NCBI GenBank assembly: GCA_003255065.1
Contig: QAOA01002268.1
Span: 83,501-147,500, forward strand
Origin: Cercis canadensis
Lineage: Eukaryota; Streptophyta; Magnoliopsida; Fabales; Fabaceae
Reading direction: 5' to 3'
Length of the DNA stretch: 64,000 nt
Made by a program: the position numbers and the translations under genes. Shown one piece after another: positions 47,123-59,158 of this stretch. Position 1 is the first letter of the stretch; every line of letters begins with the position of its first letter. Below the pieces are notes generated by a model, which made no database searches, was not told the DNA's origin, and was given only the letters and a program-made list of their open reading frames with translations.

Positions 47123-48934
47123 TAGAGGTAGGGAAATGGACCGGGCTCGGTGGGTTGGCCCGTTTTGGCCCGACAAAAGGGTGAATTGGGTTTTAAAACT
47201 AGTAGCCCATTTAGAACCTGGCCAGTTTGGCCCAACCCATTTTGGCACGTGGTCCATTCGGGTTCGGGCCGGGTTGGGCCAATTGGCCCGAATTCCTGCT
47301 TTTTTAATTTTTTTTAATTTTTTTTGGCAAATTCGAAATTTGGGAACTAAAATCCCTAAGCAACTTCGTGTGACCAGAAACTCAAACTCCCTCGCCTGAG
47401 TCACCTCGCGTATCGCCCTCGCCCATCGCCGCATGCATCTCTCCGATCACTGTCGCCTCTCGCCTGTCAGTCTCAAGGACTCGGACAGCACGCTGCACGC
47501 AGAGTCGTAGTCGCCTACTCGCCTCGTCTCCTCTTTGCCTATCTTGCTAGTAATAGCTATGACTGGTGTGGGGTTTCTATCATCCTTAGTTTTGTTGTTG
47601 CCTAGGATTATGAAATTGTTTCAGGGGATTGGGCTTGTATTGTATTGTCTCTTTTCAACTGGGTTATTCTCGGATAGCTTTGAATGCCGTTCAAGATTAC
47701 TACTTTTGAATTTTTTGTGATTGAATTGTTTGAAGTTTATTGCTTTCAAAATTTGGCTTTTCTGCTTTTCGTTTGTTATTTGATATTTTTTATGTTCCTT
47801 TTCAATTGGGTTTTGCTTGGTAGCTTTGAAACACATTCAACTTTATTGCTTTGGCATTGCTTGGAAGGCCAGAAAGCTTGGGCCAACATCCTCAAATCAC
47901 ATTTGAGGAATCTTGAAAGAACTAATTCAATTAAAAGAAATTATATTGTTTTGAAACACTTCAAGCTAACATTGACACTTGAAACTTAAGTATCTTGAAA
48001 TATTTGTAAGTTCATTAAATTACCCTGAGCATATGCTATAATGTTGGAACTCCTTGATAACAAAGGTATTAAACATTAATCTAGTGGTTACTGAAACTCT
48101 TGCTTCGGTCTATTTGGAGATATAAATTACTGGTGGTCTTGGCTCAATAGTGTGTTTTTGAAAAATACTTTTCGGTGTTGTTTTTAGCTATGGTTGGATA
48201 TGAAAGAAAAATGAAATAGGAGCAATATAAAAGATGGGACTGCAAAAGGAAAATTGATATTATAGTTTATGATTATATGACACATTTTTCATAAATATTA
48301 TTCATCAACATTCAGTCTTTTTTAGACCCTGCTCCTCTATCATCATTTGAAATTTTGAACCAGCTCCTCTTTGACTTTGTGCAAGGCATGTTCAAGTTGT
48401 TCCAGCTGCATATTTGTCATGAGTCAATTTTCAGTTACTTGGTTTAGTCTTCAAAAGAATAGTAGACATGTTTTCCAATTATAAATGCGAGTAATAATCT
48501 AAAATACTGCATTTTGGAAATAAGCATCTAGCTAGAAGTTCTATACCTCTTGTTTGGCAAATATGGGAGTCAAATGTTATTATTGAGAACAATGAGGAGG
48601 AAGATGAGGATCATACAATTTAGTCTTGTGATTGGCTTTTTAAACTTGTTATTTGATTGTTGTTTTCATACTTTGATTATTAATGAGGTTATTGGTGATG
48701 ATGATTAATTTTGGACCACTAAGTTTGCTTGTTTTGATTGTTATTTATGCAATTATGCTTGAATGTTTGATAGCTGATTTTGGCCCATTTTGGCCTGCAG
48801 CCCAAGGAGGGCTGGGCTGGGTTCCCATTTTGCTGGCTCGAATGAATACAGGCCAATTTGGCCCGGCCCGAATTGGCCCGCAGCCTAAATGGGTTGGGCT
48901 AAAATGGGCCGAGCTGGCCCGTTTCCGACCTCTA
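47123..48934. mobile_element. Nested hAT-type transposon with GGCCC subterminal repeats
   Basis: Ends TAGAGGTAGGGAAA and, inverted, TAGAGGTCGGAAAC. The 8-bp flanks are ATTTTGTG (47115-47122) and ATCTTGTG (48935-48942). Both ends carry dense GGCCC/GGGCC words, placing it in the same family as 15812-17969. No transposase. It interrupts copy B of the TAGGGGTGTAA family and is therefore younger than that insertion. Confidence 0.8.
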
Positions 48935-49005
48935 ATCTTGTGTGCATAATACTCTAGATTTCCTTGTTTTGATTGATACCCTAGGTCACTAAAATGTATT
49001 GGAAT

Positions 49006-49044
<39 letters not shown>

Positions 49045-50588
49045 ATGCAATCCATTAAGCAAGGTAAAGTTGTGGTTCCTCATTCTTAGTTGGCTGATGT
49101 ATGATGACATGATCTTATTGTGACTCATGCTAGTAGAGATATGCTACTTTTAGACCATTGGTTTCTCTTAAGATGGATTTGCTACTTTTAGAACAGTTCC
49201 CGTATAAGACTTTGGGAGGATTTTGAGTGGGAGAATTTCCACGTTTAGAGGTCTATCCTCTCGTCTATTGTCTTTCTTTCTTTAAATAATTTCCCCATCC
49301 AAAATTTTTGTAGCACTCAGGATTTTATCGTCACTTGGAGCTTCCATTTTTTCTCCAAGATCTCGAATGGTAGAAACTTCTGAATTTGAATCCTTTTGGT
49401 CTTGCCTGGCTCTTTTCTTATGTCCGCCAATTTGGATAAGAGGTTTCCAAATCTTGCTTCCTTTAGTTTTTATTCTTATAAGTCCTTTAATAGTTCCTTT
49501 CCCAATCTTTGAATAAAGCAAAATTCCTCCTTGATAAACCCCTATAGAATCCAAGTTCCTAATGTCAAGTCTTTCATTTGAACAGTGGTAATTAATACGA
49601 TTAAAACTTACAATAAGTTGCAAGTTAATTGACCACAAAAACCTTTTTCTCCTGATAATTAATTTGCATATTATGTGTGAATTGAGCTTTGAATCAGCTG
49701 CCCATTTACTTGAATTGTTCGGTAGCCACTTGACCGCTTCTATATGGAGTGGTTTGTTTGGAATTTTTTCGGTAAATACTGTGTGCTTCCTTTGAGTTTG
49801 GCGTAGTGCTTATTGATTGGTTCCAAAGGATTTGGTAGCACTAAGTAAGGCAAACCTCCATGGCAATGTCATGCAGTTATCTGGTATATTAGGTTGGGAT
49901 GGAATGCTCATCTTTTGAAGGTTACTTTATTGACCTTAGAGCTCTTAAGGATTGTTTTTCTGGCTTCCTTTTGGTGCTCCGCACATTATCTCTCTTTAAG
50001 GGAGACCCCTGTCAAGTGTAATTTTCTGAGCAGGATATCTTTTCCTCTATCTTGCATTCTGAACATTGTTGTGTTATTGCATTTGCACAAAACAGCAGGA
50101 TATGTGTTATTGCATTTCCACTTTGCATCATGCTTCTGTTGCTTTTTTTAAAAGAAAAAAAAAATTTTGCCTTTGCAAAATTCCTATTTTTCTTGGAATT
50201 TCCATTTCTTCAGAAACCTTTATTATAGGAAGTTCTAATTTGACTACTTTGCTTGGCACCTTGATACTTTTTTGCTGTTATACAATTCCAAATAGAATAG
50301 TTTGGCCCTTGGACCTTTCTGCAAGGGTTACTTAAACTGAAGCATTAAATATATAGAGCAAAAATTTGTCGTAGAGGTTCATGGAAAAAGATATAGAAAC
50401 TGTAATTCAAATTGTAGCCTTTGAAATTGTTTTTGGCTCAGATATTTGCAATTTTTCCCATTAAATATTAATGCTGGTCTGTTTGTCATGTGCACAATCA
50501 AGAGTTAATTGTGAGATAAATCATGTTTTCTTGGATTTTACTTGTCTTGACTCTTGATGGATAAGTTGATAATTTTAATCTCCCTCCC

Positions 50589-50762
50589 TTGCAAAATCAT
50601 AGACTCAATAAGGCATTGAAGCTATTTTATGAAATGCACTTTAAGGATGTAGTTTCCTGGGATATGATGATCAAAGGGTGTTTGGATTGTGCGGATTTTA
50701 TTATGGCCCTGAAGCTATTCAACAAAATTCCTGAGAAGAATGTTATTTCTTGGACAATTATT
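50589..50762 (+). pseudogene. PPR-gene fragment captured in a hAT element
   Basis: The frame reads ALKLFYEMHFKDVVSWDMMI then KGCLDCADFIMALKLFNKIP and EKNVISWTII, which is one and a half pentatricopeptide repeats of the plant-specific PLS type (ALxLFxEMxxxDVVSWxxMIxG). It is open for about 58 codons with no start of its own and then leaves similarity at a TATTTTAG run. It lies within a hAT element, 300 bp from its right end, so it is most simply captured host DNA. Confidence 0.75.
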
Positions 50763-51073
50763 TATTTTAGTTTTAGTCTTTTATTGTTGATATGCCTTGT
50801 ATTTTTTTGAGAATTATAGGAGCTCATGTAATGTGACTATGTGAGCTTTGATTTTCAGCTCTTTGTTAGCTTCATTTTCTGGCTTTCTTCTATTCAAATT
50901 TAGAAAAATGACTTATGCAGATTTTCTGGCAAAACTGACCAAACCGAACCGAACCGGTTCGGTTTGGCTCGGCTCGGCTTGTCTCTCAAAATTTTGAAAA
51001 ACCGAGGTGGTCTAGTCGGTTCGGTGTTGGTTTGGGGTGTAAACCGGACCGATTACACCCCTAGAAGTAAGTA

Positions 51074-51612
51074 GGCTTAATTGTAATTTTGGTCATTCTA
51101 TTTTAACAACTTAAATTTTTTGGTTCCCCTTCTTTAAAAATAAATAATTTAGTCACTCTATATTCATAAAATGTGCAATTTTAGTCCTTTTGTCTTTATG
51201 TCAAAATTTATTAGGTTTATTTCAAGGTGTAAAGTTTTATGATTCATAATCCAACTGTTCAGATTGAAGAGCTATGTCTTATGAACCTCCCCACAAAATT
51301 TTAGCTCGATCTAATGGTGAATGAATTTAGATATCCAGTTAGATGAAAACTTCTAGTTTTGGTATTTTGGGCTGAGTCCCACTGTTAGATCAAGTTGAAA
51401 TTTTGTGGAGAGGTTCACAAGACATAACTCTTCAATCTGAACGGTGATATTTTGAATAAAAAACTTTACACATTGAAATAGACCTCAGAAATTTTGGCTT
51501 AAAGACAAAAGAACTTAAATTATATATTGTATGAATATAGAGAGACTAAATTGTTCATTTTTAAAGAAGGGGGACCAAAAAGTTCTATGATAACCAAAAT
51601 TGCAATTAAGCC
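51074..51612. repeat. Long foldback MITE (about 540 bp)
   Basis: The left arm starts GGCTTAATTGTAATTTTGG and the right arm, read inverted, starts GGCTTAATTGCAATTTTGG. The two arms match at about 80% over some 240 bp each, leaving a short centre near 51340. No coding content. Mutator-like foldbacks are built this way, but a 9-bp duplication was not found. Confidence 0.7.
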
Positions 51613-51621
51613 AAAAAAGTA

Positions 51622-52645
51622 TTAGTCTAAGCAAAGTGAACCAAATCGACTGAATCGAATCGGATGAGTGAAAACCGAACCAAACTGATGGATTTGGTTC
51701 GATTCTTAGTTTCAATGAAAAAAAACCGATCATAAACCGAATCGAACCAAGCACAGGAAAAGGACGTCGTTTTGAGTAGGGGTTTTCCCTTCTAAAATCC
51801 CTCTTAAGTCCTCCATTGGTTTCTCCCTCTCTGTTGAACTTCAACACAAAGCCCTCTCTTGGTCTCTTACTCTCTGTTGATTGTTGAACTCGAAGCCCTC
51901 TCTCAGTGTCTCCCTCTCTGTTGAAGCAGAAGCCCTATCTCGATGTCTCGTTCGCATCCTTTATCAGAGATTCAGAACTCATTGCTGGTGAGTTCTGCTT
52001 CTGCCTGTATCGTTTGGGTATTGCTGGTTTTTTTTTTTATTTTGATTTTCTGTTTGATTTAATTTTCCTGAATTTGTTTCATATGGGATGTTGCTGGTTT
52101 CTTGTTTTTTTGAATTCCTGTTTGATTTAATTTGCTATTATTCTTCAACCCTGATTTGGTTGCTTCTTTGACTTTATGTGATGGGATAAATGAACGCTTT
52201 TACTTGGTTAATAACTTAGTTCACTTGACTGGATTGATAAATTTCAGTTAGTGCTCCTCTTTTCTCTTCGTATTGCATTATCTGGATCTGTATTCCTTTT
52301 AGATTTTTTGTATGGTGGGTAGAGTAGTTACAGTGCTTGAAGAAGAAGAACTGGATGAAGAACAAGTTCCACTTCTCTTGTTCTTAGGAGAAAAATGGCT
52401 TGTGCCAAAAGAGGCAAAAACCGACCAACCGAACTAAACAAAGTTTAGTCGGTTCGGTTTTGAAAAAAANTCTTAGGAGAAAAATGGCTTGTGCCAAAAG
52501 AGGCAAAAACCGACCAACCGAACTAAACAAAGTTTAGTCGGTTCGGTTTTGAAAAAAAATTAAAAAAAATGGAACTGAACCAAACCAAAATGGCTTGGTC
52601 GGTTTGGGGTGTCAACTGAACTGAATTGGACTTATTACACCCCTA
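51622..52645 (+). mobile_element. hAT-type transposon of the TAGGGGTGTAA family (copy C), left end eroded
   Basis: The right end is TTACACCCCTA, and GGTTCGGTT/AACCGAACC words mark both sides. A leader with GACGTCGTTTTGAG at 51762 and a junction GCTGGTGAGTTCTGCTTCTG at about 51985 aligns with copies A and B. The left terminus is not intact and no 8-bp duplication was found. A single-N join at 52470 duplicates 88 bp. Confidence 0.65.
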
Positions 52646-52863
52646 GTGGTGCAGCAACCACCGTCGAGACCCATTAGAGAAGTTGAAGAAAGCACATGGC
52701 GATGAAGCACATGAGGGTTTTTTTTTTTTATGTTTAGCCTTTCAATAGTTAATTTCATTTCCCCTTGAGAAAAAAAGATTACAGTACAGCCAAAAACTTT
52801 GAACTTCACTAATCAATTAAGCCTCTTAGTTTTCATATATTCATCTAATTCTAAAACATACAG

Positions 52864-53158
52864 GGATGATCAAATATTGCCGAGTGGAATATTGTACTAC
52901 CTACTGTATTATAGTTTGCCTGGGGCATCTCACCTTCCATGGTGGAATTCAGACGGTGTAGCTATGGCAATACTACTTCATGCCGGTCCGGTCGAGTTCC
53001 TTGACTACTGGCTCCACAGAACGCTGCACCACTATTAGCTCTACTCTCGTTACCATTCACATCATCATTCCTCCATTGTCACAGTCTGCACCACCATTAC
53101 CTCTATTCTCGCTACCATTCACATCATCATTCCTCCATTGTCACAGAACCTATAACCT
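52864..53158 (+). pseudogene. CER1-like (alkane-forming wax biosynthesis) exon, broken by a 62-bp tandem duplication
   Basis: The segment begins after ATACAG and ends ATAACCT|GTGAGT, both good splice borders. Its translation fits the fatty-acid-hydroxylase part of CER1/CER3-type proteins: LPGASHLPWWNSDGVAMAIL, LHAGPVEFLDYWLHRTLHH, and YSRYHSHHHSSIVTEPIT, including the histidine clusters HRTLHH and HSHHH that bind the di-iron site. A 62-bp unit (53024-53085) is repeated at 53086-53147. Because 62 is not a multiple of three the frame shifts, and the first copy also has a stop after LHHY. Neighbouring CER1 exons were not seen, so it is a lone dead exon. Confidence 0.75.
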
Positions 53159-53823
53159 GTGAGTTCCACTGTTATAGTTGCCACAGTAATCATTTTTGTT
53201 GGTGTAGGGTGAAAGTTGTTTCATGTAAAGCAACACCTGTTAAATTATGGTAAATGCTATTATCACTTATAAACTTTCATTCTCGATACACATATATACA
53301 TGGAAAAGAAAGCAAAACAACTGTTCTTTTGGGCTTTGTCACCTCAATAATCATATTTCGAAAATAAAATATCAAACTAATAATGAAAATAATGAAAAGC
53401 TACTTCATATTTGTTAACCTAAGCATTCTATGATTAAGTTGGAATCAAAATTAACTGACAATGATAGTTTGAATTGTATTATTGATCTGTCACTGTAGAA
53501 TTTATGGTTGTGGGGTATGCTATTTTTACTTTGGCTGCCGGAAACAATATATGATAGTGATATGAAATTGAATGGAAATTGGTGCTTATTTTTATAAGAT
53601 ACTTGTATATTTATTGATGAAAAATTCAATGGCTTTTAGTTTTAAGTTATGAAATGCTAATTTTTTATATTTATAAACAACTAACTACTATCATTATGTC
53701 AAGAAACCATCTCACCCAAAAACTTAAATTATTGGGTATAAAAACCCATGAATGATTTTATATTTAACACTATTCATAAGCAATATCATTTGTTTATACT
53801 TACGATGGAGTGTACATGATATA
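53159..53823. other. Unassigned intergenic DNA
   Basis: AT-rich sequence between the CER1-like exon and the Gypsy LTR; no gene seen. Confidence 0.4.
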
Positions 53824-54247
53824 TGATAGAATCCTATATTCAGGCAAGGGGCCAGTGCTTCATGAGCAAATTGCCAAGCCCAACATATGGAGAGTTTATT
53901 CTAGGAGAAGGAAGAGTGGGGCAGAGGGGCAATCAGTTGAGAGTGGGGCAGAAGGGCAATCAGTTAAGAGTGGGGCAGAAGGGCAATCAGTTAGAATATG
54001 ATGAGCTGGCAGTTAGTTAGAGGGAAAGAAGGGATGCTCACGTATGCAGGTAGCATAAGGGTGAGATTAGGAAAGAAGGAGGGTAGGTTGTTTTCCATTG
54101 AGTATTTTGACAAAGAAATTATTCTCTGAGGAGCCTTAGGCTCTGGGCCATGGTGTCTGGTCTTTGAATTGAATAATACAATTAGTATTGAGTTCTTTTC
54201 TAGATTATTTCCTGTGGATTTACTGTTATTTTTCTGGTATCCTAACA
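53824..54247 (+). repeat. Left LTR of the Gypsy element
   Basis: 424 bp, TG...CA ends; partner at 59159-59582. It contains a three-unit 27-bp minisatellite. Confidence 0.92.
53915..53995 (+). repeat. 27-bp minisatellite (3 units) inside the LTR
   Basis: Three units beginning AGTGGGGCAGA and ending ATCAGTT plus three bases lie head to tail. The same array is at 59250-59330 in the right LTR. In the frame of the pol gene each unit encodes SGAEGQSVK. Confidence 0.9.
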
Positions 54248-57200
54248 ATTTGGTCCAACCTGCCGGATCCAATTTTATTAAAGGGAAGATAAGTCATTTC
54301 CCAGAGTGAATTCATGCCAAAAATGTCAGATAGAGTGGATGTGTTAGAGGCAGAATTAGCATCACTAAGGGTGGGAATGGGTGAAATGCAATCCTCTTTC
54401 AAGTCTGCTTTGAGAGATATGCAGCATTCCTTGCTTCAGGAAGTGGGGAAAATGCTTACGGGAGTTTCTTCTACCTCAGGGGAGAAAAACACCGCTCCTC
54501 CTCATCAAAACCGAGTTGAAGAAGCACATGAGGATTCCCTAGAGGAATACCGGATGTCAGTACGGAAGATTGAGCTACCCATGTTTAACGGTACTGACCC
54601 TGTGGGGTGGATCACAAGAGCTGAAATGTACTTCGAAGTACAGAATACTTCTGGTGAGGTCAAGCTCAAACTATCAAGGCTCAGTATGGAAGGAGCTACA
54701 ATTCATTGGTTTAACCTCCTATTTGAAACGGAGGATAATCTGACCTGGGAGAAACTGAAGAGAGCTCTCATTGCTCGGTATGGGGGTCGAAAATTTGAAA
54801 ATCCTTTTGAGGAACTTTCTGCTTTGAAGCAAACAGAATCGGTAGAGGCTTATGTTGAAAAATTTGAGCTCATTTCATCTCAAGTGGGACGACTACCAGA
54901 GGAGCAATATGTTGGATACTTCATGAGTGGCTTGCAACCCCTCATCCGGCGACGGGTTTGCACCTTGAACCCCACATCTCGGCCACAGCTCATGAAGATG
55001 GCTAGAGACATCGAAGAAGAGATGACCGGAGATGACGATATGGGTGAGAAGCATTATCGCAATCGTCAATGGGGTCAAACGGGTCATCGAAGCGGGTCAC
55101 GCTCATACCCGGCCCACAGAGAACTGGGCTTCTCCAATTCGGTGGGCCAATCTTCGAACTCGGAGGGGTGGAGTCCGGGTCGGGTTCGACAGCCATCCTC
55201 GGGTATGACCCATACCAAATTTCCATCGTCTTCTCCGTCCGATTCTGGGCATGTTTGACGCAGCAACGATGATCGCAGGGGTGGTGATGGAGATCGCAGA
55301 GGTCCACAGAGAACTGGGCTTCTCCAATTCGGTGGGCCAATCTTCGAACCCGGAGGGGTGGAGTCCGGGTCGGGTGCGACAGCCATCCTCGGGTATGACC
55401 CATACCAAATTTCCATCGTCTTCTCCGTCCGATTCTGGGCATGTTCGACGCAGCAACGATGATCGCAGGGGTGGTGATGGAGATCGCAGAGGTCTGCCAG
55501 AAAAGGCCAGAGGGTTGCGCCACATTCCTTACCCCGAGATGATGGAGCGTCGAGCCAAGGGGCTGTGTTTCCGTTGTGGCGAAAAATACCACCCCTTACA
55601 CCAGTGTGCCGACAGACATCTGCGCCTGTTGGTGTTGGGGGAGCATGAGACTTTAAACTCAGAGGGTGAAATCGTTGCCATAGAGGGTGACAATTCAGAG
55701 GAAGAAGCAGAATTGGAATGCAAGGCGATGGGACTTTTTGGCTTGGGGAAGGAGGACGGAACAGCCAATCAAACTATGAAAATTGATGGTGTGCTACAAG
55801 GTGTGATGGTGGTAGTTTTAGTAGACAGTGGGGCAACTCACAATTTCATCTCCACCCATTTAACACAAGCCTTGGGATTGAAGGTGTACTCCACAGAGAG
55901 GCTAGGAATTAGACTTGGTGATGGACATCGTGTAATTGCCCAGGGAAAATGCTCTGGTTTGATCATACGGTTTGGGGATATTGACCTCCAAATCGATGCT
56001 TATGTCTTGGAATTAGGAGGAATGGATGTGATTTTAGGTGTAGCTTGGTTGAAAACATTGGGGAAGGTTTTGATGGATTGGCATGACATGACCATGGAAT
56101 TTCAACAAGGGGGGAGGAAGGTGATTTTGCAAGGCAACTCTGGAAATGATATGTCAGCACATTGCAGGCAGTCAAAAGTCCCCAAGTCAGCTCCATTACA
56201 CAGTTTTTTGGAGGCAATGTCTGTTGAGATAGGAGGAATTAGATGGCTGCATACCCTCACTGCTTCAGAAATAGGGGCACATAATGCATTATCAGAACAA
56301 CAACAGCAAGAGTTGACAAGTGTGCTGAACAATTATGCTGGAGTTTTTCTGGAAAATAATGGACTACCTCCAAAGAGACAATGCGAGCATTCTATTGTTC
56401 TACTAGAGGGGCAGGGACCAATTAATGTGCGCCCTTACCGATATCCTCACCACCACAAGGAGGAAATCGAGAGGCAAGTGACCGAAATGCTACATACAGG
56501 TATTATTCAACATAGTTCCAGCCCTTTTTCTAGTCCTGTCCTATTGGTTAAGAAAAAGGATGACACTTGGAGGCTATGTGTAGACTATAGGGCTTTAAAT
56601 AAGGTTACTATTCCAGACAAATACCCCATACCTGTGGTGGATGAACTTCTAGATGAACTTCATGGTGCTAGATTTTTCTCGAAACTAGACTTAAAATCTG
56701 GATTTCACCAAATAAGGGTCAACAAGGCTGATGTTCCCAAGACTGCCTTCCGTACTCATAATGGGCATTACGAATTTTTAGTAATGCCCTTCGGACTCAC
56801 TAACGCCCCGGCAACATTTCAAGCAGCTATGAATGATTTGTTTAGGCCTTTCCTCCGTAAGTTCGTGCTGGTTTTCTTCGATGACATTCTGATTTATAGC
56901 TCTGACTGGTCATTACATTTACAGCACCTCGACAAGGTGCTTGCTGTTTTGTCCAAGCACCAATTTGTAGTCAACAGAAAAAAATGCAGCTTTGGGAGGA
57001 ATTCAGTGGAGTACCTTGGGCATATCATTTCCGGAAAGGGGGTTGCAGCTGACCCTGCTAAGATACAAGCCATGTTAGATTGGCCGATTCCCAAAAATGT
57101 TAAAGGAGTAAGGGGATTCCTTGGTTTGACTGGCTACTATCGCAAGTTTGTGGTAGGATATGGTCAGATTGCCAAACCTCTTACTCAGCTTACCAAAAAG

Positions 57201-59158
57201 GATAATTTCCAATGGGGACCAGCAGCATTGGAGGCTTTTGAGGCACTCAAAAGGATCATGACTACTGCTCCAGTGCTTGCCCTACCAGAATTTTCAAAGC
57301 CTTTTGAGATAGAGTGTGATGCTTCGGGTACGGGGATAGGAGCAGTCCTAATGCAAAACCGTAAACCTATTGCCTATTTCAGCAAGGCTTTCTCAAGCAG
57401 CCATGTCTCTAAATCTGCCTATGACAAGGAGCTCATGGCATTGGTGCTCGCGGTACAGCATTGGAGACACTACCTCTTAGGTAGGGCTTTCACCATTTAC
57501 ACTGACCAAAGGAGCTTAAAACACTTGTTGCAGCAGAAAATAACCACCCCCAATCAACAATCATGGATGGCAAAGCTCCTAGGGTATCATTTTCAAGTAG
57601 TGTACAAACCGGGGCCTGAGAATAAGGCGGCTGATGCGCTGTCACGCTTGCATGAAACTGCAGAATTTCATGTTATCATCTCCTATCCGGTGTGGTTAGA
57701 AGGAGACCAGATTGCAAATGAGGTACAGCATGATCCACACCTCCAACAGGTCATTTCTGACCTGCACAAAGACCCACAGTCTAGACCTGGCTTCACACAT
57801 CAGCAAGGGGTTCTTCTCTATAAGAACCATCTAGTCATACCTGCTGATTCACCTCATATTCAGTTGCTGCTAAAGGAGTTCCATTCCTCACCTATCGGTG
57901 GTCACTCAGGATTTCTAAGAACCTACCGAAGGATTGCCGGCAATCTATATTGGGTTGGAATGAAAAAATGCATTCAGGAGTTTGTCAAGTCTTGTGACAC
58001 TTGCCAAAGGCAGAAATATGCAGCAACCTCCCCAGCTGGACTACTCCAACCACTACAAATTCCAAATCAGATTTGGGAGGATATCTCCATGGATTTCATG
58101 ACAGGCCTTCCAAAGTCTAAAGGGCATGAAGCCATATTAGTAGTGGTAGACAGACTCTCAAAATATGGCCACTTTATTCTGTTAAAACATCCCTATACAG
58201 CTAAGATTGTGGCTGAACTCTTTGTTAAGGAGATTGTTAGGCTCCATGGGATCCCTCAATCCATAATTAGCGACCGCGACCCGTTGTTCCTAAGTAATTT
58301 CTGGAGAGAACTCTTTCGCATGCAAGGCACAATGCTGAAAATGAGTTCCTCTTATCACCCGGAAACAGATTGTCAAACTGAAGTCTTGAATAGATGCCTC
58401 GAGACTTACTTACGCTGCTTCGCTTCTGAACAACCCAAAAATTGGGCATATTGGGTGTCTTGGGCAGAGTTATGGTATAATACTTCTTTTCATACTTCTA
58501 CCGGGTTTACTCCTTTTGAGATTGTCTATGGGAGAAAGGTCCCTACCTTAACTAAACACTTGCAGAGTGAGACTAAAGTGGAGGCAGTGGCTGTTGAGTT
58601 AAGTGATAGGGATGAGGCATTAAACCAGCTCAAACAAAATCTGAACCGGGCGCAAGACCACATGAAAAGGTTTGCTGATAAACACAGAACCTTGCAATCT
58701 TATCAAGTTGGGGAATGGGTTTTCCTTAAGTTGCGTCCTCATAGACAGCAAACAGTCCATAGGAGAATAAATCAAAAACTGGCTGCTCGATACTATGGTC
58801 CCTACCAGATTTTGGCAAAATATGGGACGGTAGCTTACAAGCTGAAGATTCCTTCCCTTGCAAGGGTTCATCCAGTTTTCCATGTTTCCCAACTAAAGAG
58901 GGCAATTGGGGACTATTCTGTTGACCCTGAGTTACCTATCGGTCTCGAGGTGGAATCAGAGGGCAGCATAGAACCTGAAGAAATATTGGCTAGCAGGGAC
59001 ATAATCAGGACCGGCACTCCTATCAAACAATGGTTGGTTAAATGGAAAGGTGGTTCCTCAGATGACACTACTTGGGAGGATGAAGAAGTATTACAAAGTC
59101 AATTCCCCACTTACAGCCTTGAGGACAAGGCTGTGTCTGTGCTTCCACAGGATGGCAA

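Larger units (their letters stand above)
46485..51063 (+). mobile_element. hAT-type transposon with TAGGGGTGTAA ends (copy B), carrying nested and captured DNA
   Basis: Perfect 11-bp inverted ends TAGGGGTGTAA / TTACACCCCTA lie within a perfect 8-bp duplication GAAGTAAG (46477-46484 and 51064-51071). Subterminal zones are full of CCGAACC/GGTTCGG words. Inside are an 18-bp palindrome, a leader ending CTGGTGAGTTATGCTTCTTC near 46911, a second hAT element (47123-48934), an unassigned minus-strand frame at 49282-49638, and a PPR gene fragment. No hAT transposase was recognised. It shares ends and leader with the elements at 20595 and 51622. Confidence 0.9.

Noticed and set aside
49282-49638. 118-codon minus-strand frame within the hAT copy B
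   Set aside because: Lysine- and isoleucine-rich with no recognisable motif. It might be captured DNA, but I could not tie it to a gene family.
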